DNA from: an uncultured Anaerolineae bacterium
GTDB lineage: Bacteria > Chloroflexota > Anaerolineae > Anaerolineales > Villigracilaceae
Reading direction: 5' to 3'
DNA length: 41,561 nucleotides
Assembly (NCBI GenBank): GCA_903822545.1
Contig: CAIJPN010000131.1
Location: 1-41,561 of the forward strand
Shown: piece after piece, positions 9,033-16,132 of the stretch
Numbering within the stretch: position 1 is the stretch's first letter
Layout of the letters: each line of letters opens with the position of its first letter
Position numbers and translations under genes: made by a program
Notes under the pieces: generated by a model
Told to the model about the DNA's origin: nothing
Databases searched by the model: none
Seen by the model: the letters and a program-made list of their open reading frames with translations, nothing else

Positions 9033-10084
9033 AAAAATGCTCCTAAAAAGTTAACGACATTGGTTCCGAGCGCATCATTATTGTAGCCGCCTTCCATCAC
9101 AACCAGCGTGGGCAGGCCCAGCGCGGCGATTTTTGCGCCGATTTGCTCGATTCCGCTGGCGGTGACGCGAATTTTGCCCAGCGGGTCTTCGCCGTAGATG
9201 TCCATCCCGGCAGAGATCACCAGGAATTTTGGGGCAAAGTTTTGGATGAGTTCAAGCGCCTGGTCGAGCGCTTTCTGGTAGACGGAATCATCTGCGCCGA
9301 GGGGCAGGGGGAAGTTGCGATGGAAACCCGCCCCGGCGCCTGCTCCCGTTTCGTCGGCGTATCCAGCGAAGTAAGGGTACTCGAAATCGGGATCAGCGTG
9401 GATGGAGATGCTCAATACATCGGCGCGTTCGTAGAAAATATCCTGGGTACCATTTCCAGCGTGATAGTCAATATCGAGCAGCGCCACTTTTCCGTGCGCT
9501 GAAAGCCAGTTGGCGGCAACCGCGGCGTTGTTGATGTAGCAGTATCCGCCACAGTTGGCGCGCCCGGCATGGTGACCGGGAGGCCGGCACAGGGCAAAAG
9601 CGGATGGCACCCTCACCCCCTGCCCTCTCGCGGTGGGAGAGGATGCCAAAATTTGTTTTGCGCCACTGATGGCGCAATTGGCTGCGCCCAGCGCGGCAGG
9701 ATATGTTCCGGCGGTGATGGGCGCAGCCAAATCCATGACGTAGTATCCGGCTTTGCCGAGCAGCCCCCTGGGTTTGCGTCTCCATCCGCCGGGTGGGAAG
9801 GTGGCCGGAATCAGGGCGGTTTTGGCGTAGTCGGTGGGTTCGGTCTGCCACTCATCGAAGGCGCTGCGCAGGAAGTCGAGATAATCTGCATCATGGATGG
9901 CCAGGATGGGGGCCAGGCCGAAATCTTCGGGCGGGTGGATGCTGAAGCGTGGATCCGCTTTTAGCGCGGCGAGGATCCTTTCAGCGCGCTCGGGCACTTC
10001 AAAAGTAGGGATTTTCTCGCCGCCGTCGAAAATCTCAAAGGGTGGGGCGTGCAGGAGATGGGAGTCGGAGTAGTAGATGTTCAT
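9029..10084 (-). CDS. Histone-deacetylase-family amidohydrolase (acetylpolyamine-type)
   Basis: This 351-residue zinc hydrolase shows the class II HDAC/acetylpolyamine amidohydrolase signature: an N-terminal YYSDSHLLHAP, ERAERILAAL, LCRPPGHHAG with the His pair at 171-172, CYINNAAVAANWL, LLDIDYHAGNGTQDIFY with the zinc-binding Asp/His, SIHADP, and a C-terminal VVMEGGYN. It most likely removes acetyl groups from polyamines or other small acetyl-amines in the cytoplasm. Between AKQILA and FALCRPPG it has about 14 extra residues (SSPTARGQGVRVP), encoded by a palindromic repeat at 9606-9647. No strong ribosome site precedes the ATG; the next gene upstream ends 34 bases away. It overlaps the GDPD gene by four bases. 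Confidence 0.9.
   Translation of the reverse strand: MNIYYSDSHLLHAPPFEIFDGGEKIPTFEVPERAERILAALKADPRFSIHPPEDFGLAPILAIHDADYLDFLRSAFDEWQTEPTDYAKTALIPATFPPGGWRRKPRGLLGKAGYYVMDLAAPITAGTYPAALGAANCAISGAKQILASSPTARGQGVRVPSAFALCRPPGHHAGRANCGGYCYINNAAVAANWLSAHGKVALLDIDYHAGNGTQDIFYERADVLSISIHADPDFEYPYFAGYADETGAGAGAGFHRNFPLPLGADDSVYQKALDQALELIQNFAPKFLVISAGMDIYGEDPLGKIRVTASGIEQIGAKIAALGLPTLVVMEGGYNNDALGTNVVNFLGAFL
9606..9647 (-). repeat. Dispersed palindromic repeat inside the deacetylase coding sequence
   Basis: The 42-bp segment holds CCTCTC (9624-9629) facing GAGAGG (9637-9642), next to CCCTCACCCCCTG, and is bounded by GGCA/TGCC. The composition differs from the flanking gene, and a related tail is seen at 6670-6689. 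Its length is 14 codons, so the reading frame is kept. Confidence 0.55.
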
Positions 10085-10118
10085 TTTGATTTAACGGCAG
10101 CACCAGTCAGGGTGGAGG

Positions 10119-10643
10119 TTACTTTTCAAAGGTGCCCGAGATAATGTTGTTCGCGAATGTCAAAGTCAAGGTGTATCTTTGAACGAGTTTTAAGGGAAAT
10201 GCCTCGCCATTTTTTACATAGAAAGCATTTTGACCTTCTTTTTGTTGGATTGCCCGACATTCAGTATCTACCACCGATAGGATTTCAAACCGGTCATTGG
10301 CGGTTTCGTATGCAAATTTGAGCTTTCCAATTTCGCCAGTTTCATCATCCAGCACAATAATGCGCACATTTTCTAGAGATGTATTTGAGCTGATCTCAAA
10401 GAGGGTTTGGTTTTCTTTCCCCAGATGGAGTGCGCTGTTGAGAAAGTTATCCATGTATTCTGAGCAGTTCCCGGCTGGTGGGGGGAACCATTCGGGCCAC
10501 TTGGCAGCGATGCCCATGATCGCGCCAATCAGCCCGCTGATGGCCAGAATCAGTGTTGTGATGGCAGTCAGTATCCCAGGCAGGGTGGTCCACCAGGAGG
10601 TTTGCTCCTTGGCACTCGTCTTGCTTTTACTGGATTTTGTCAT
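10119..10643 (-). CDS. Hypothetical protein with one N-terminal membrane segment
   Basis: This 174-residue protein begins with a short Ser/Lys-rich stretch and one hydrophobic segment (about residues 20-47: LPGILTAITTLILAISGLIG...), then a soluble domain of about 120 residues rich in beta strands with several acidic clusters (VLDDETGEIGKL, RFEILSVVDTECRAIQ). I do not recognise a family. An AGGA lies about eight bases upstream of the ATG. It ends 34 bases before the deacetylase and starts 13 bases after the upstream gene, so these genes probably share a transcript. The soluble part would be extracellular if the N-terminus is inside. Confidence 0.7.
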   Translation of the reverse strand: MTKSSKSKTSAKEQTSWWTTLPGILTAITTLILAISGLIGAIMGIAAKWPEWFPPPAGNCSEYMDNFLNSALHLGKENQTLFEISSNTSLENVRIIVLDDETGEIGKLKFAYETANDRFEILSVVDTECRAIQQKEGQNAFYVKNGEAFPLKLVQRYTLTLTFANNIISGTFEK

Positions 10644-10656
10644 AGCTCATCCTGTT

Positions 10657-11061
10657 TTATTGGAGGAAGATTTGGATTCCTTCGATACCCTGGCCTTGTT
10701 TGGTGGAAGATCCGTTCTTTTTTTCTAACCCCCAAACTCCTTGCGTTTGGACTTTATAAACAATGTTCAGCGAGGCTATGAATCCGGGTGGGCGGTTGCT
10801 GATGTCAATGCAGAGGGAATCCAGGTAATCATTGGGGTTGATGGTGTTTCCTGCCAGGTTGTCGCCAGAGACAGATCCCAGCCAACCTGCCTTAATGGAG
10901 TGTACATCATAGGTGATCACTGCGAACGGCCACGGGTTGACCAGCCTGACCTGGATGGCTTGTAGGAAACTACCAGGCATAGAAATTGATGATCCGTTGG
11001 ACTGCCAACCTGTACCTCCAATGCCTCGAAAAAAAGCCTGAAACTCAATACTTGATGCCAT
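10657..11061 (-). CDS. Small protein with two ChW-like segments (hypothetical)
   Basis: This 134-residue protein starts at the ATG at 11059-11061, with GGAGG five bases upstream; the frame continues upstream without a ribosome site. Two segments resemble clostridial hydrophobic-W (ChW) repeats: residues about 5-35 (IEFQAFFRGIGGTGW...FLQAIQVRL) and about 100-134 (YKVQTQGVWG...GQGIEGIQIFLQ), both with the GW core and the closing pattern of alternating hydrophobics. The middle contains a beta-rich region. No signal peptide is seen, which is odd because ChW proteins are usually extracellular. Function is unknown. It is the first gene of the minus-strand run 8136-11061. Confidence 0.7.
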   Translation of the reverse strand: MASSIEFQAFFRGIGGTGWQSNGSSISMPGSFLQAIQVRLVNPWPFAVITYDVHSIKAGWLGSVSGDNLAGNTINPNDYLDSLCIDISNRPPGFIASLNIVYKVQTQGVWGLEKKNGSSTKQGQGIEGIQIFLQ

Positions 11062-11076
11062 TTTTCCTCCGTGATT

Positions 11077-11104
11077 AAAAAACAAAATCGAGTTTTAGAA
11101 CTCG
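11077..11104 (-). terminator. Possible leader terminator (attenuator) before the ChW-like gene
   Basis: On the minus strand CGAGTT-CTAA-AACTCG (11104-11089) is followed by ATTTTGTTTTTT and then the ribosome site of the gene at 11061. The stem is only six base pairs, so it is a weak candidate. Confidence 0.35.
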
Positions 11105-11140
11105 TCTTCTTCGTATACACATATACTATAACAGTTTGAT

Positions 11141-11173
11141 AAAAAAACAAGCCCTTGTGGGCGCAAGGGCTTG
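11141..11173 (-). terminator. Intrinsic terminator of the carboxypeptidase gene
   Basis: On the minus strand CAAGCCCTTG, loop CGCCCA, CAAGGGCTTG, then seven T. The 10-bp stem is perfect. It lies 31 bases beyond the stop at 11205. Confidence 0.9.
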
Positions 11174-11204
11174 TAAATGGGTTTGGATTTGAGTTCAAGC
11201 AGCT

Positions 11205-12680
11205 TTATTTCGACTTTTCGATAAACGCTGCCAGGTCTTTCTTCAACTGCTCCAGTGCGGGCATGTGGATGTACATCATATGGCCGGCTTCGTAGTAACC
11301 CATGCTGACGTTGCTGCGCAGGCTTTCATCCAGCCCCAGGTGGCTGAAAACATATTCGGTGGCAAAGAAGGGCGTGGCCAGGTCATAATAGCCGTTGGCA
11401 ATGAAAACTTTGAGATGCGGGTTGATTGTCATGGCCTCGCGCAGGGTTTCGGCCACGTAAACGTGCTGGTTTTCATGCTCGGCATAGCTCCATGGCCAGA
11501 CTCCGCCATTGAGGATATTGTAGGGGATGTCTTTCTCGAAGTTCAGCTCACGGCGGATGTAATCGTAGAACCCGGCTGTGTAAGGGCCCATGATGTTGGT
11601 GTAAGACGGGTCGTTGTAGCTGCCCTCGCCGAGAGTATCTTTATCGATTCCCAGGAAGCGGCTGTCGAGGCGGCCCACCACGCGTCCGCGTGAGCGCAGC
11701 AGCTCTTTGAAAAAGCGGAAATCAGGAACGCGCAGGTTCGAACGCTCGAGATATTCGGCTGAAAGCCCGGTGTAGCGTACCAGTTTTTCGATGATGGCGG
11801 CGCGTTCGCGTTTGGTCAGGGCATCACCTTTCATCAGGGCCGGGGCATATTCCTTGATGGCAAATTCGCGCACTTCGTCCACCAGCTTTTGCAGTGGGCG
11901 GCGGATGCGCAGGGCGCGGTGATACCAGGCAGTGGCAGCGTAAGTCGGCAGGAAGAGCACATAGGGTAGTTCGTTGCCAGGGGTGAAGTCGATCGTGCCA
12001 AAGTTTAGCACCGTCGAAACCAGCATGATACCGTTCAGGTACAACCCGTGTGTATTTTGCAGATACCCCGAAAGCCCGCTGGCGCGGGTGGTGCCGTAGC
12101 TTTCGCCAATCAGGAATTTGGGTGAAAGCCAGCGATTGTAACGGGTAGTGTACAGGCGGATAAAATCGCCAACGCTTTCAATATCTTTCTTGATGCCGTG
12201 AAACTGTTTGGCCTTTTCACCGGCTACCGGGCGGCTGTAGCCGGTGCTGACCGGGTCGATGAACACCAGGTCGGTTTTATCGAGCAGTGAAAACTCGTTG
12301 TCGGTGAGTTTATAGGGCGGTTTGGGCAGGTCACCCTCAAAAGTCATCACCACACGGCGCGGGCCGAGCACCCCCAGGTGCAGCCACACCGAAGATGACC
12401 CTGGGCCGCCGTTGAACGAAAACGTTAACGCGCGCGTGGCCGGGTCAGTCACGCCATCTTTGCTATAAGCGATAAAGAAAAACTCAGCTTTGGGTTTTTC
12501 GCCTTCAAAATCTTTCTCACGGTCGGCGGTTTCTTCCTTGAGCACAATCGTGCCAGTGGTGACGGTGTACGCAAGCTCCTCGCCGCCAATCATGATTTTA
12601 TGCTGGCTCACCACCAGGTTATCTTTCGGTTCCGGTTTTTTCTCATCTTTGGTTTCAGCAGGTTTGGTTTCTTCAGTCAT
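11205..12680 (-). CDS. Peptidase S10 family serine carboxypeptidase
   Basis: This 491-residue protein is an alpha/beta hydrolase of the S10 family. It has the oxyanion-region motif FSFNGGPGSSS, the nucleophile in IGESYGT (Ser194), the Asp in NGYYDLATP (Asp433) and the His in YEAGHMMY (His467). S10 enzymes remove C-terminal residues at acid pH. The start is uncertain: GTG and two ATG codons are consecutive (12686, 12683, 12680); the last has the best distance to GAGGAG. The N-terminus is charged (Glu/Lys/Pro-rich, about 25 residues) with no signal peptide, unlike most S10 enzymes, so it may act in the cytoplasm or leave by another route. It is followed by a strong terminator. Confidence 0.92.
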   Translation of the reverse strand: MTEETKPAETKDEKKPEPKDNLVVSQHKIMIGGEELAYTVTTGTIVLKEETADREKDFEGEKPKAEFFFIAYSKDGVTDPATRALTFSFNGGPGSSSVWLHLGVLGPRRVVMTFEGDLPKPPYKLTDNEFSLLDKTDLVFIDPVSTGYSRPVAGEKAKQFHGIKKDIESVGDFIRLYTTRYNRWLSPKFLIGESYGTTRASGLSGYLQNTHGLYLNGIMLVSTVLNFGTIDFTPGNELPYVLFLPTYAATAWYHRALRIRRPLQKLVDEVREFAIKEYAPALMKGDALTKRERAAIIEKLVRYTGLSAEYLERSNLRVPDFRFFKELLRSRGRVVGRLDSRFLGIDKDTLGEGSYNDPSYTNIMGPYTAGFYDYIRRELNFEKDIPYNILNGGVWPWSYAEHENQHVYVAETLREAMTINPHLKVFIANGYYDLATPFFATEYVFSHLGLDESLRSNVSMGYYEAGHMMYIHMPALEQLKKDLAAFIEKSK

Positions 12681-12756
12681 CATCACTCCTCAAATGTGGC
12701 GCAGGGTATTATCCTGCAACGCGAATACCGGGCGAATTCGCAATTCGCCCCACGGG

Positions 12757-13437
12757 TTATTTTTTGGCTTTCGGCTTGGATGGTTCGGGCCGCAGCTTAT
12801 CGATATTCATCACGCAAAAATCCACAAACGCCTGGCGCGGAACCACCAGCCGCACCGCAGTGGGCAGGAACTCATAGATACTACCTACGGTCATCGAGAT
12901 AGCGGTTGGGCTTGTCAGGGTTGCCAGCACACCTGGGCCGATTTTGTCGGATAAAAGCTGGCGGATCGCCGGGAGATTCTTCTCCAAAAGGGCCTGGTAA
13001 CCATCTTGTAGAAACCCGCCCTGCGGCTCTGGCTCCGTTGGTTTGCTTTTGCTGGCCCTGGCAAATTTATGCCCCGCCGCTCCCAGGGCCTCTTTGGCCG
13101 CTTTGAGCTTTTCCCGTTTAACCAAGATGTAATCCGTCTCAAAAGTGGATACCGCAAAAATGCTGATTTCCGCTGCTGCCAGAGTGGATGCAATCCCGGC
13201 CAAAATGCCAGTTTCGCTGAAATCCAGCGGGCCAATCACCTTTAAGACAGCCCAGCCAGGCTCACTTTTTCCATTTTCGATCAAAATATTCTCATTCGCA
13301 ACGATGGAAAGCTCATCTTCGGTGCCTGTGATGCTGAAAAATGGGCTTTTATACACACTTTTAGGGATATTTGCGCCCATTTGCAGGCGATGAACAGTAA
13401 AATTACCATCCAGGATCGAGAATTTTAAGGATTTCAT
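12757..13437 (-). CDS. ACT-domain (CASTOR-like) protein with extra C-terminal domain
   Basis: The 226-residue protein begins at the ATG at 13435-13437, with GGAG ten bases upstream. Residues 1-125 match the double-ACT pattern of small bacterial regulators: KFSILDGNFTVHRL, FFSITGTEDELSIVAN, GWAVLKVIGPLDFSETGILAGIASTLAAAEISIFAVSTFETDYILV. Such domains bind amino acids. A Lys/Pro linker (about 130-145) leads to a 70-residue helical C-terminal segment that I do not recognise. The same frame extends upstream to 13551 without a ribosome site and is not taken. It is divergent from the CoA-binding protein gene. Confidence 0.82.
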   Translation of the reverse strand: MKSLKFSILDGNFTVHRLQMGANIPKSVYKSPFFSITGTEDELSIVANENILIENGKSEPGWAVLKVIGPLDFSETGILAGIASTLAAAEISIFAVSTFETDYILVKREKLKAAKEALGAAGHKFARASKSKPTEPEPQGGFLQDGYQALLEKNLPAIRQLLSDKIGPGVLATLTSPTAISMTVGSIYEFLPTAVRLVVPRQAFVDFCVMNIDKLRPEPSKPKAKK

Positions 13438-13569
13438 ACCAGGTTTTCTCCAAGATTTGGTAATCTTATCACATATCCTTGTATGGACTTGTCTGGGCAT
13501 GTTGGGCGGGCCAAAACAATCTGATTGGAGCATAAATTGAATTACAATCAATACAAAGGATAAAACATT

Positions 13570-14058
13570 ATGTCAGAAATCGATTCTCTTGTCAAAACCT
13601 TTCTCGCACAGAAGAAAATTGCCGTTGTCGGTGTCTCTGACCAGCGCGATACCGGCTGCAACCTGGCGTATGACAGGTTCAAATCTGCCGGGTATACAGT
13701 TTTTCCTGTCAACCCCCGCATCAGCCAGTTCAAAGGTGAGCCATGCTACCCCGACTTGAAATCCATGCCCGAAAAGCCGGAGGCGGTCTTCATCCTGGCT
13801 GGCCCCAAAGTGACCGATCTCATCGTCCAGCAGTGTGTGGAACTGGGCATTAAGCATGTCTGGATGCACTGCATGATGGGCACCAAGCCCGGGCTGATGC
13901 CGACCGCTACCAGCGTCTCAGCGGAAGCTGTCAGGGTGTGCCGCGCAAACAACATCAGCGTCATCCCCGGCAGCTGCCCGAACCAGTTCCTGAACCCGGA
14001 TTTCGGTCACGGGTTGATGCGTGGGCTTTGGGGGCTGCTGGGAAACTTGAAGGTTTGA
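13570..14058 (+). CDS. CoA-binding domain protein (YccU-like)
   Basis: This 162-residue protein is a stand-alone Rossmann-fold CoA_binding_2 domain: KKIAVVGVSDQRDTGCNLAYDRFKSAGYTVFPVNP, CYPDLKSMPEKPEAVFIL, VTDLIVQQCVELGIKHVWMHCMMG, and a C-terminal VIPGSCPNQFL. The family is related to the CoA-binding half of succinyl-CoA synthetase but lacks the ligase part; its role in cells is unclear. AAGGA precedes the ATG by about ten bases. The C-terminus is slightly longer than in typical members. It ends at a bidirectional terminator shared with the convergent solenoid gene. Confidence 0.9.
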   Translation: MSEIDSLVKTFLAQKKIAVVGVSDQRDTGCNLAYDRFKSAGYTVFPVNPRISQFKGEPCYPDLKSMPEKPEAVFILAGPKVTDLIVQQCVELGIKHVWMHCMMGTKPGLMPTATSVSAEAVRVCRANNISVIPGSCPNQFLNPDFGHGLMRGLWGLLGNLKV

Positions 14059-14075
14059 TTCGGCCCACTTAACGG

Positions 14076-14119
14076 AAAACGGCCCCGCTTCCGAAGTTTG
14101 GATGCGGGGCCGTTTTGTT
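14076..14119. terminator. Bidirectional intrinsic terminator between convergent genes
   Basis: AAAACGGCCCCGC (14076-14088) pairs perfectly with GCGGGGCCGTTTT (14104-14116) across a 15-base loop. The A and T tracts make it usable in both directions, for the CoA-binding gene (+) and the solenoid gene (-). Confidence 0.92.
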
Positions 14120-14122
14120 TGG

Positions 14123-15490
14123 TTACTTGCGCTCAATTTTCAGCCCGGCAGCGCGCAGTTCGTCCAGCACATCCGCGTCGATACCGTGAATGCGCATTTC
14201 GATAAGCTGCTCCAGGGCCAGGTCTTCACCGAATTTCTGGCGCATTTCGCGGATGAAGCGCGGGGTGACGTGGTGAACGGTGATCTCGACCAGTTCGTCC
14301 ACATCCAGGTCGGTGAAACCCATTTCACGCAGTTCGCGGATGGTGCGCGGCTGGACGTTGGCAACACGCAGCTCGATGATTTCATCAGGGTCGAGCGAAT
14401 CGATCCCGGCTTCGCGCATCTCGTTCAGGTAGCGTGGGCTGATGTTGTGGTTCACCATTTCAACTACATCGTCGGCGTCCAGGTCGTCCAGGCCGAAATC
14501 GCGCAGAGATTTAATGAATTCCGGGGTTACATCGTGGCTGGCGAGTTCGACCAGTTCATCCACGTCCAGGTTTTGCATACCCAGATCGCGCAGCGCGGCG
14601 ATGAATTGCGGTGAGATATCGTGGTTGCCCAACTCAACCAGGTCATCCACATCAAAATCGTTCAGCCCCAACTGGTGCAACTCGTTGACAAATTTGGGCG
14701 AGATGCTGTGATCGCTCAATTCGATCAGGTCATCCACGTCCAGGTCTTTCAGCCCCAACTGGCGCATCTCTGAGACAAAGCGCGGCGAGACATCGTGGTC
14801 GCTCAATTCCACCAGGTCATCCACGCTCAGGTCGTCGAACCCCAGGCCGCGCAGTTCGGCAATCATTTTGGGCGAGACATCGTGGTTGGCAAGTTCCACC
14901 AGGTCATCCACATCCAGGTCTTTTAAGTTTTGCTCGGCCAGCTCCGAGATATAGCGCGGTGAAACATCGTGGTTGGCCAGTTCGATCAACTCGTCCACAT
15001 CCAGTTCATTCAGCCCGGCGGCGCGCAAATCGGTGATGAAGCGCGAGGAAATGTTATGCTGGCTGAGTTCAGCCAGTTCATCCACATCCAGGTCGCGGAT
15101 GCCCAGTTCGCGTAGTTCGCGCACATACATGGGGGTGACTTTCAGGATGCGCAGGTGAATCCATTCGCCCAGGCCGTCAGGCTCTACGCCAAGCGCGCGC
15201 ATTTCACGGATATATTCAGGCGTGACATTATGTACCTGCAACTCTTGCACATCGCTCAAGGTCAGGTGGCCGATCCCGGCTTCTTTTAGGGCTGCGGCCA
15301 AATCGCCAAATGATTTGGCCGCGCGCTTTTCTGATTGTGACTCCGGCATGGGGGCTGGCGCGGCTTCTGGTGTTTCTTCCGGGCTGTAGCTGGCATCCAG
15401 CGCCTTGAGCAGTTGTTCGGCATCTGCCGCCGTGATTTTGCCATTGGAAACCATATCCAGGATCATTAAACGGGCTTTATTTAGTTCCAT
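14123..15490 (-). CDS. Repeat solenoid protein with 13 units of 29 residues
   Basis: The 455-residue protein starts at the ATG at 15488-15490, with AAGGAG seven bases upstream. Residues about 4-30 (ARLMILDMVSNGKITAADAE...) are a short two-helix SHOCT-like module also seen at the end of the upstream protein. A Pro/Glu-rich linker follows (about 35-55). From about residue 75 to the end there are about 13 copies of a 29-residue unit with the pattern LVELxxHDVSPRFIxELRxLGLxDLDVDD. The units are acidic, helix-forming and have no signal peptide or membrane segment, so this is probably a cytoplasmic scaffold. Similar units occur in unannotated proteins of other phyla. It is the second gene of an operon, 44 bases after the DUF2089 gene. 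Confidence 0.85.
   Translation of the reverse strand: MELNKARLMILDMVSNGKITAADAEQLLKALDASYSPEETPEAAPAPMPESQSEKRAAKSFGDLAAALKEAGIGHLTLSDVQELQVHNVTPEYIREMRALGVEPDGLGEWIHLRILKVTPMYVRELRELGIRDLDVDELAELSQHNISSRFITDLRAAGLNELDVDELIELANHDVSPRYISELAEQNLKDLDVDDLVELANHDVSPKMIAELRGLGFDDLSVDDLVELSDHDVSPRFVSEMRQLGLKDLDVDDLIELSDHSISPKFVNELHQLGLNDFDVDDLVELGNHDISPQFIAALRDLGMQNLDVDELVELASHDVTPEFIKSLRDFGLDDLDADDVVEMVNHNISPRYLNEMREAGIDSLDPDEIIELRVANVQPRTIRELREMGFTDLDVDELVEITVHHVTPRFIREMRQKFGEDLALEQLIEMRIHGIDADVLDELRAAGLKIERK
14140..15270 (-). repeat. 87-bp coding tandem repeat
   Basis: The 29-residue units above are encoded by 87-bp repeats. The central copies (about 14590-15000) are the most alike at DNA level, for example a recurring CTGGACGTGGATGACCTG-like block, which suggests recent duplication or gene conversion there; the end copies are diverged. 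Confidence 0.8.
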
Positions 15491-15534
15491 CAGATTTCTC
15501 CTTAAAACTTTGAAGTGAAACTCCTGCAAAAATA

Positions 15535-15915
15535 TTACTTCCGCTTGCCCAATTCCGTCAGCAGGCGGGTGGCTTCGGGCACATCGATTTCGCCGCTGCC
15601 CAGCTTTTCCAAGATTTCCTGGCGCGTCAGCGCGGGCGGCTCGGCGCGGGCTGGCTCGAAGCCCATCTCGGCGATAACTTCATCTACCCGGCGGCGGATG
15701 GCCCAATACGATTCGCCGGTTTCGCGCTCCATCTCTTTCACATTGCCGCGATTGCGCACGAACACCTCCAGGAAGCGCAGGCTGTCACTGGAAAGCCGCG
15801 CAAAAGGGGAGAGCTCAAAACGGCCTACCACGCCTGTGCCGCAGGCCGAACAGGTCAACTGCGTCACCATCAGCGGGGCCGAACAACTGGGACAGGTTTG
15901 TGGGATAGATGGCAT
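15535..15915 (-). CDS. DUF2089 family zinc-ribbon / HTH protein
   Basis: The 126-residue protein has a four-Cys zinc ribbon (Cys8, Cys11, Cys22, Cys25), then the DUF2089 core: FELSPFARLSSDSLRFLEVFVRNRGNVKEMERETGESYWAIRRRVDEVIAEMGF. The GNVKEMERETGESYWAIRRRVDEV part reads as a helix-turn-helix, so DNA binding is likely. The last 30 residues (RQEILEKLGSGEIDVPEATRLLTEL) form the same helical module found at the N-terminus of the downstream solenoid protein. AAGGAG lies close to the ATG (spacer of three). The gene is driven by a good promoter at 15976-16004 overlapped by direct repeats, so autoregulation is a reasonable guess. The family has no known function that I can name. Confidence 0.9.
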   Translation of the reverse strand: MPSIPQTCPSCSAPLMVTQLTCSACGTGVVGRFELSPFARLSSDSLRFLEVFVRNRGNVKEMERETGESYWAIRRRVDEVIAEMGFEPARAEPPALTRQEILEKLGSGEIDVPEATRLLTELGKRK

Positions 15916-15975
15916 AGGCTCCTTTTACCAGCGTACCGGAGTCGAATATCTCTGGAGTCCGGGGCCGCTGCAAAT

Positions 15976-16004
15976 ATCTTAGCATTATTTTGATATTAAG
16001 TCAA
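15976..16004 (-). promoter_or_regulatory. Sigma-70-type promoter of the DUF2089 operon
   Basis: On the minus strand the -35 box TTGACT (16004-15999) and -10 box TAAGAT (15981-15976) are separated by exactly 17 bases. The predicted start leaves a leader of about 50 bases before the ATG at 15915. Confidence 0.7.
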
Positions 16005-16044
16005 TAAATTTGATGAAAAGTCAAAATATTTGATAAAGCTGCAA
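15989..16044. promoter_or_regulatory. Three 20-bp-phased direct repeats (candidate operator)
   Basis: Read on the plus strand: TTTGATATTAAGTCAA at 15989, TTTGATGAAAAGTCAA at 16009 and a weaker TTTGATAAAGCTGCAA at 16029. Each 16-base unit is followed by an A/T-rich spacer of four, giving an exact period of 20 bases, close to two helical turns. The first unit overlaps the -35 box of the operon promoter. Protein binding is inferred. Confidence 0.65.
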
Positions 16045-16132
16045 TATTACAAAAATATCCAGTCCTGCCGGGCGATAAAGCTGTTCTGTGGTATTAATTG
16101 GGGGCTTTTCACCCCGCCCCAAGGCTTTGCTT

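Noticed and set aside
14140-15270. Regular 87-bp repeats as a CRISPR array
   Set aside because: The repeats are coding, contiguous and without unique spacers, and no cas genes are present.
16088-16132. Upstream GTG start for the LysE gene
   Set aside because: It adds 15 residues before the first membrane helix, unlike the family; the ATG at 16133 gives the usual length.
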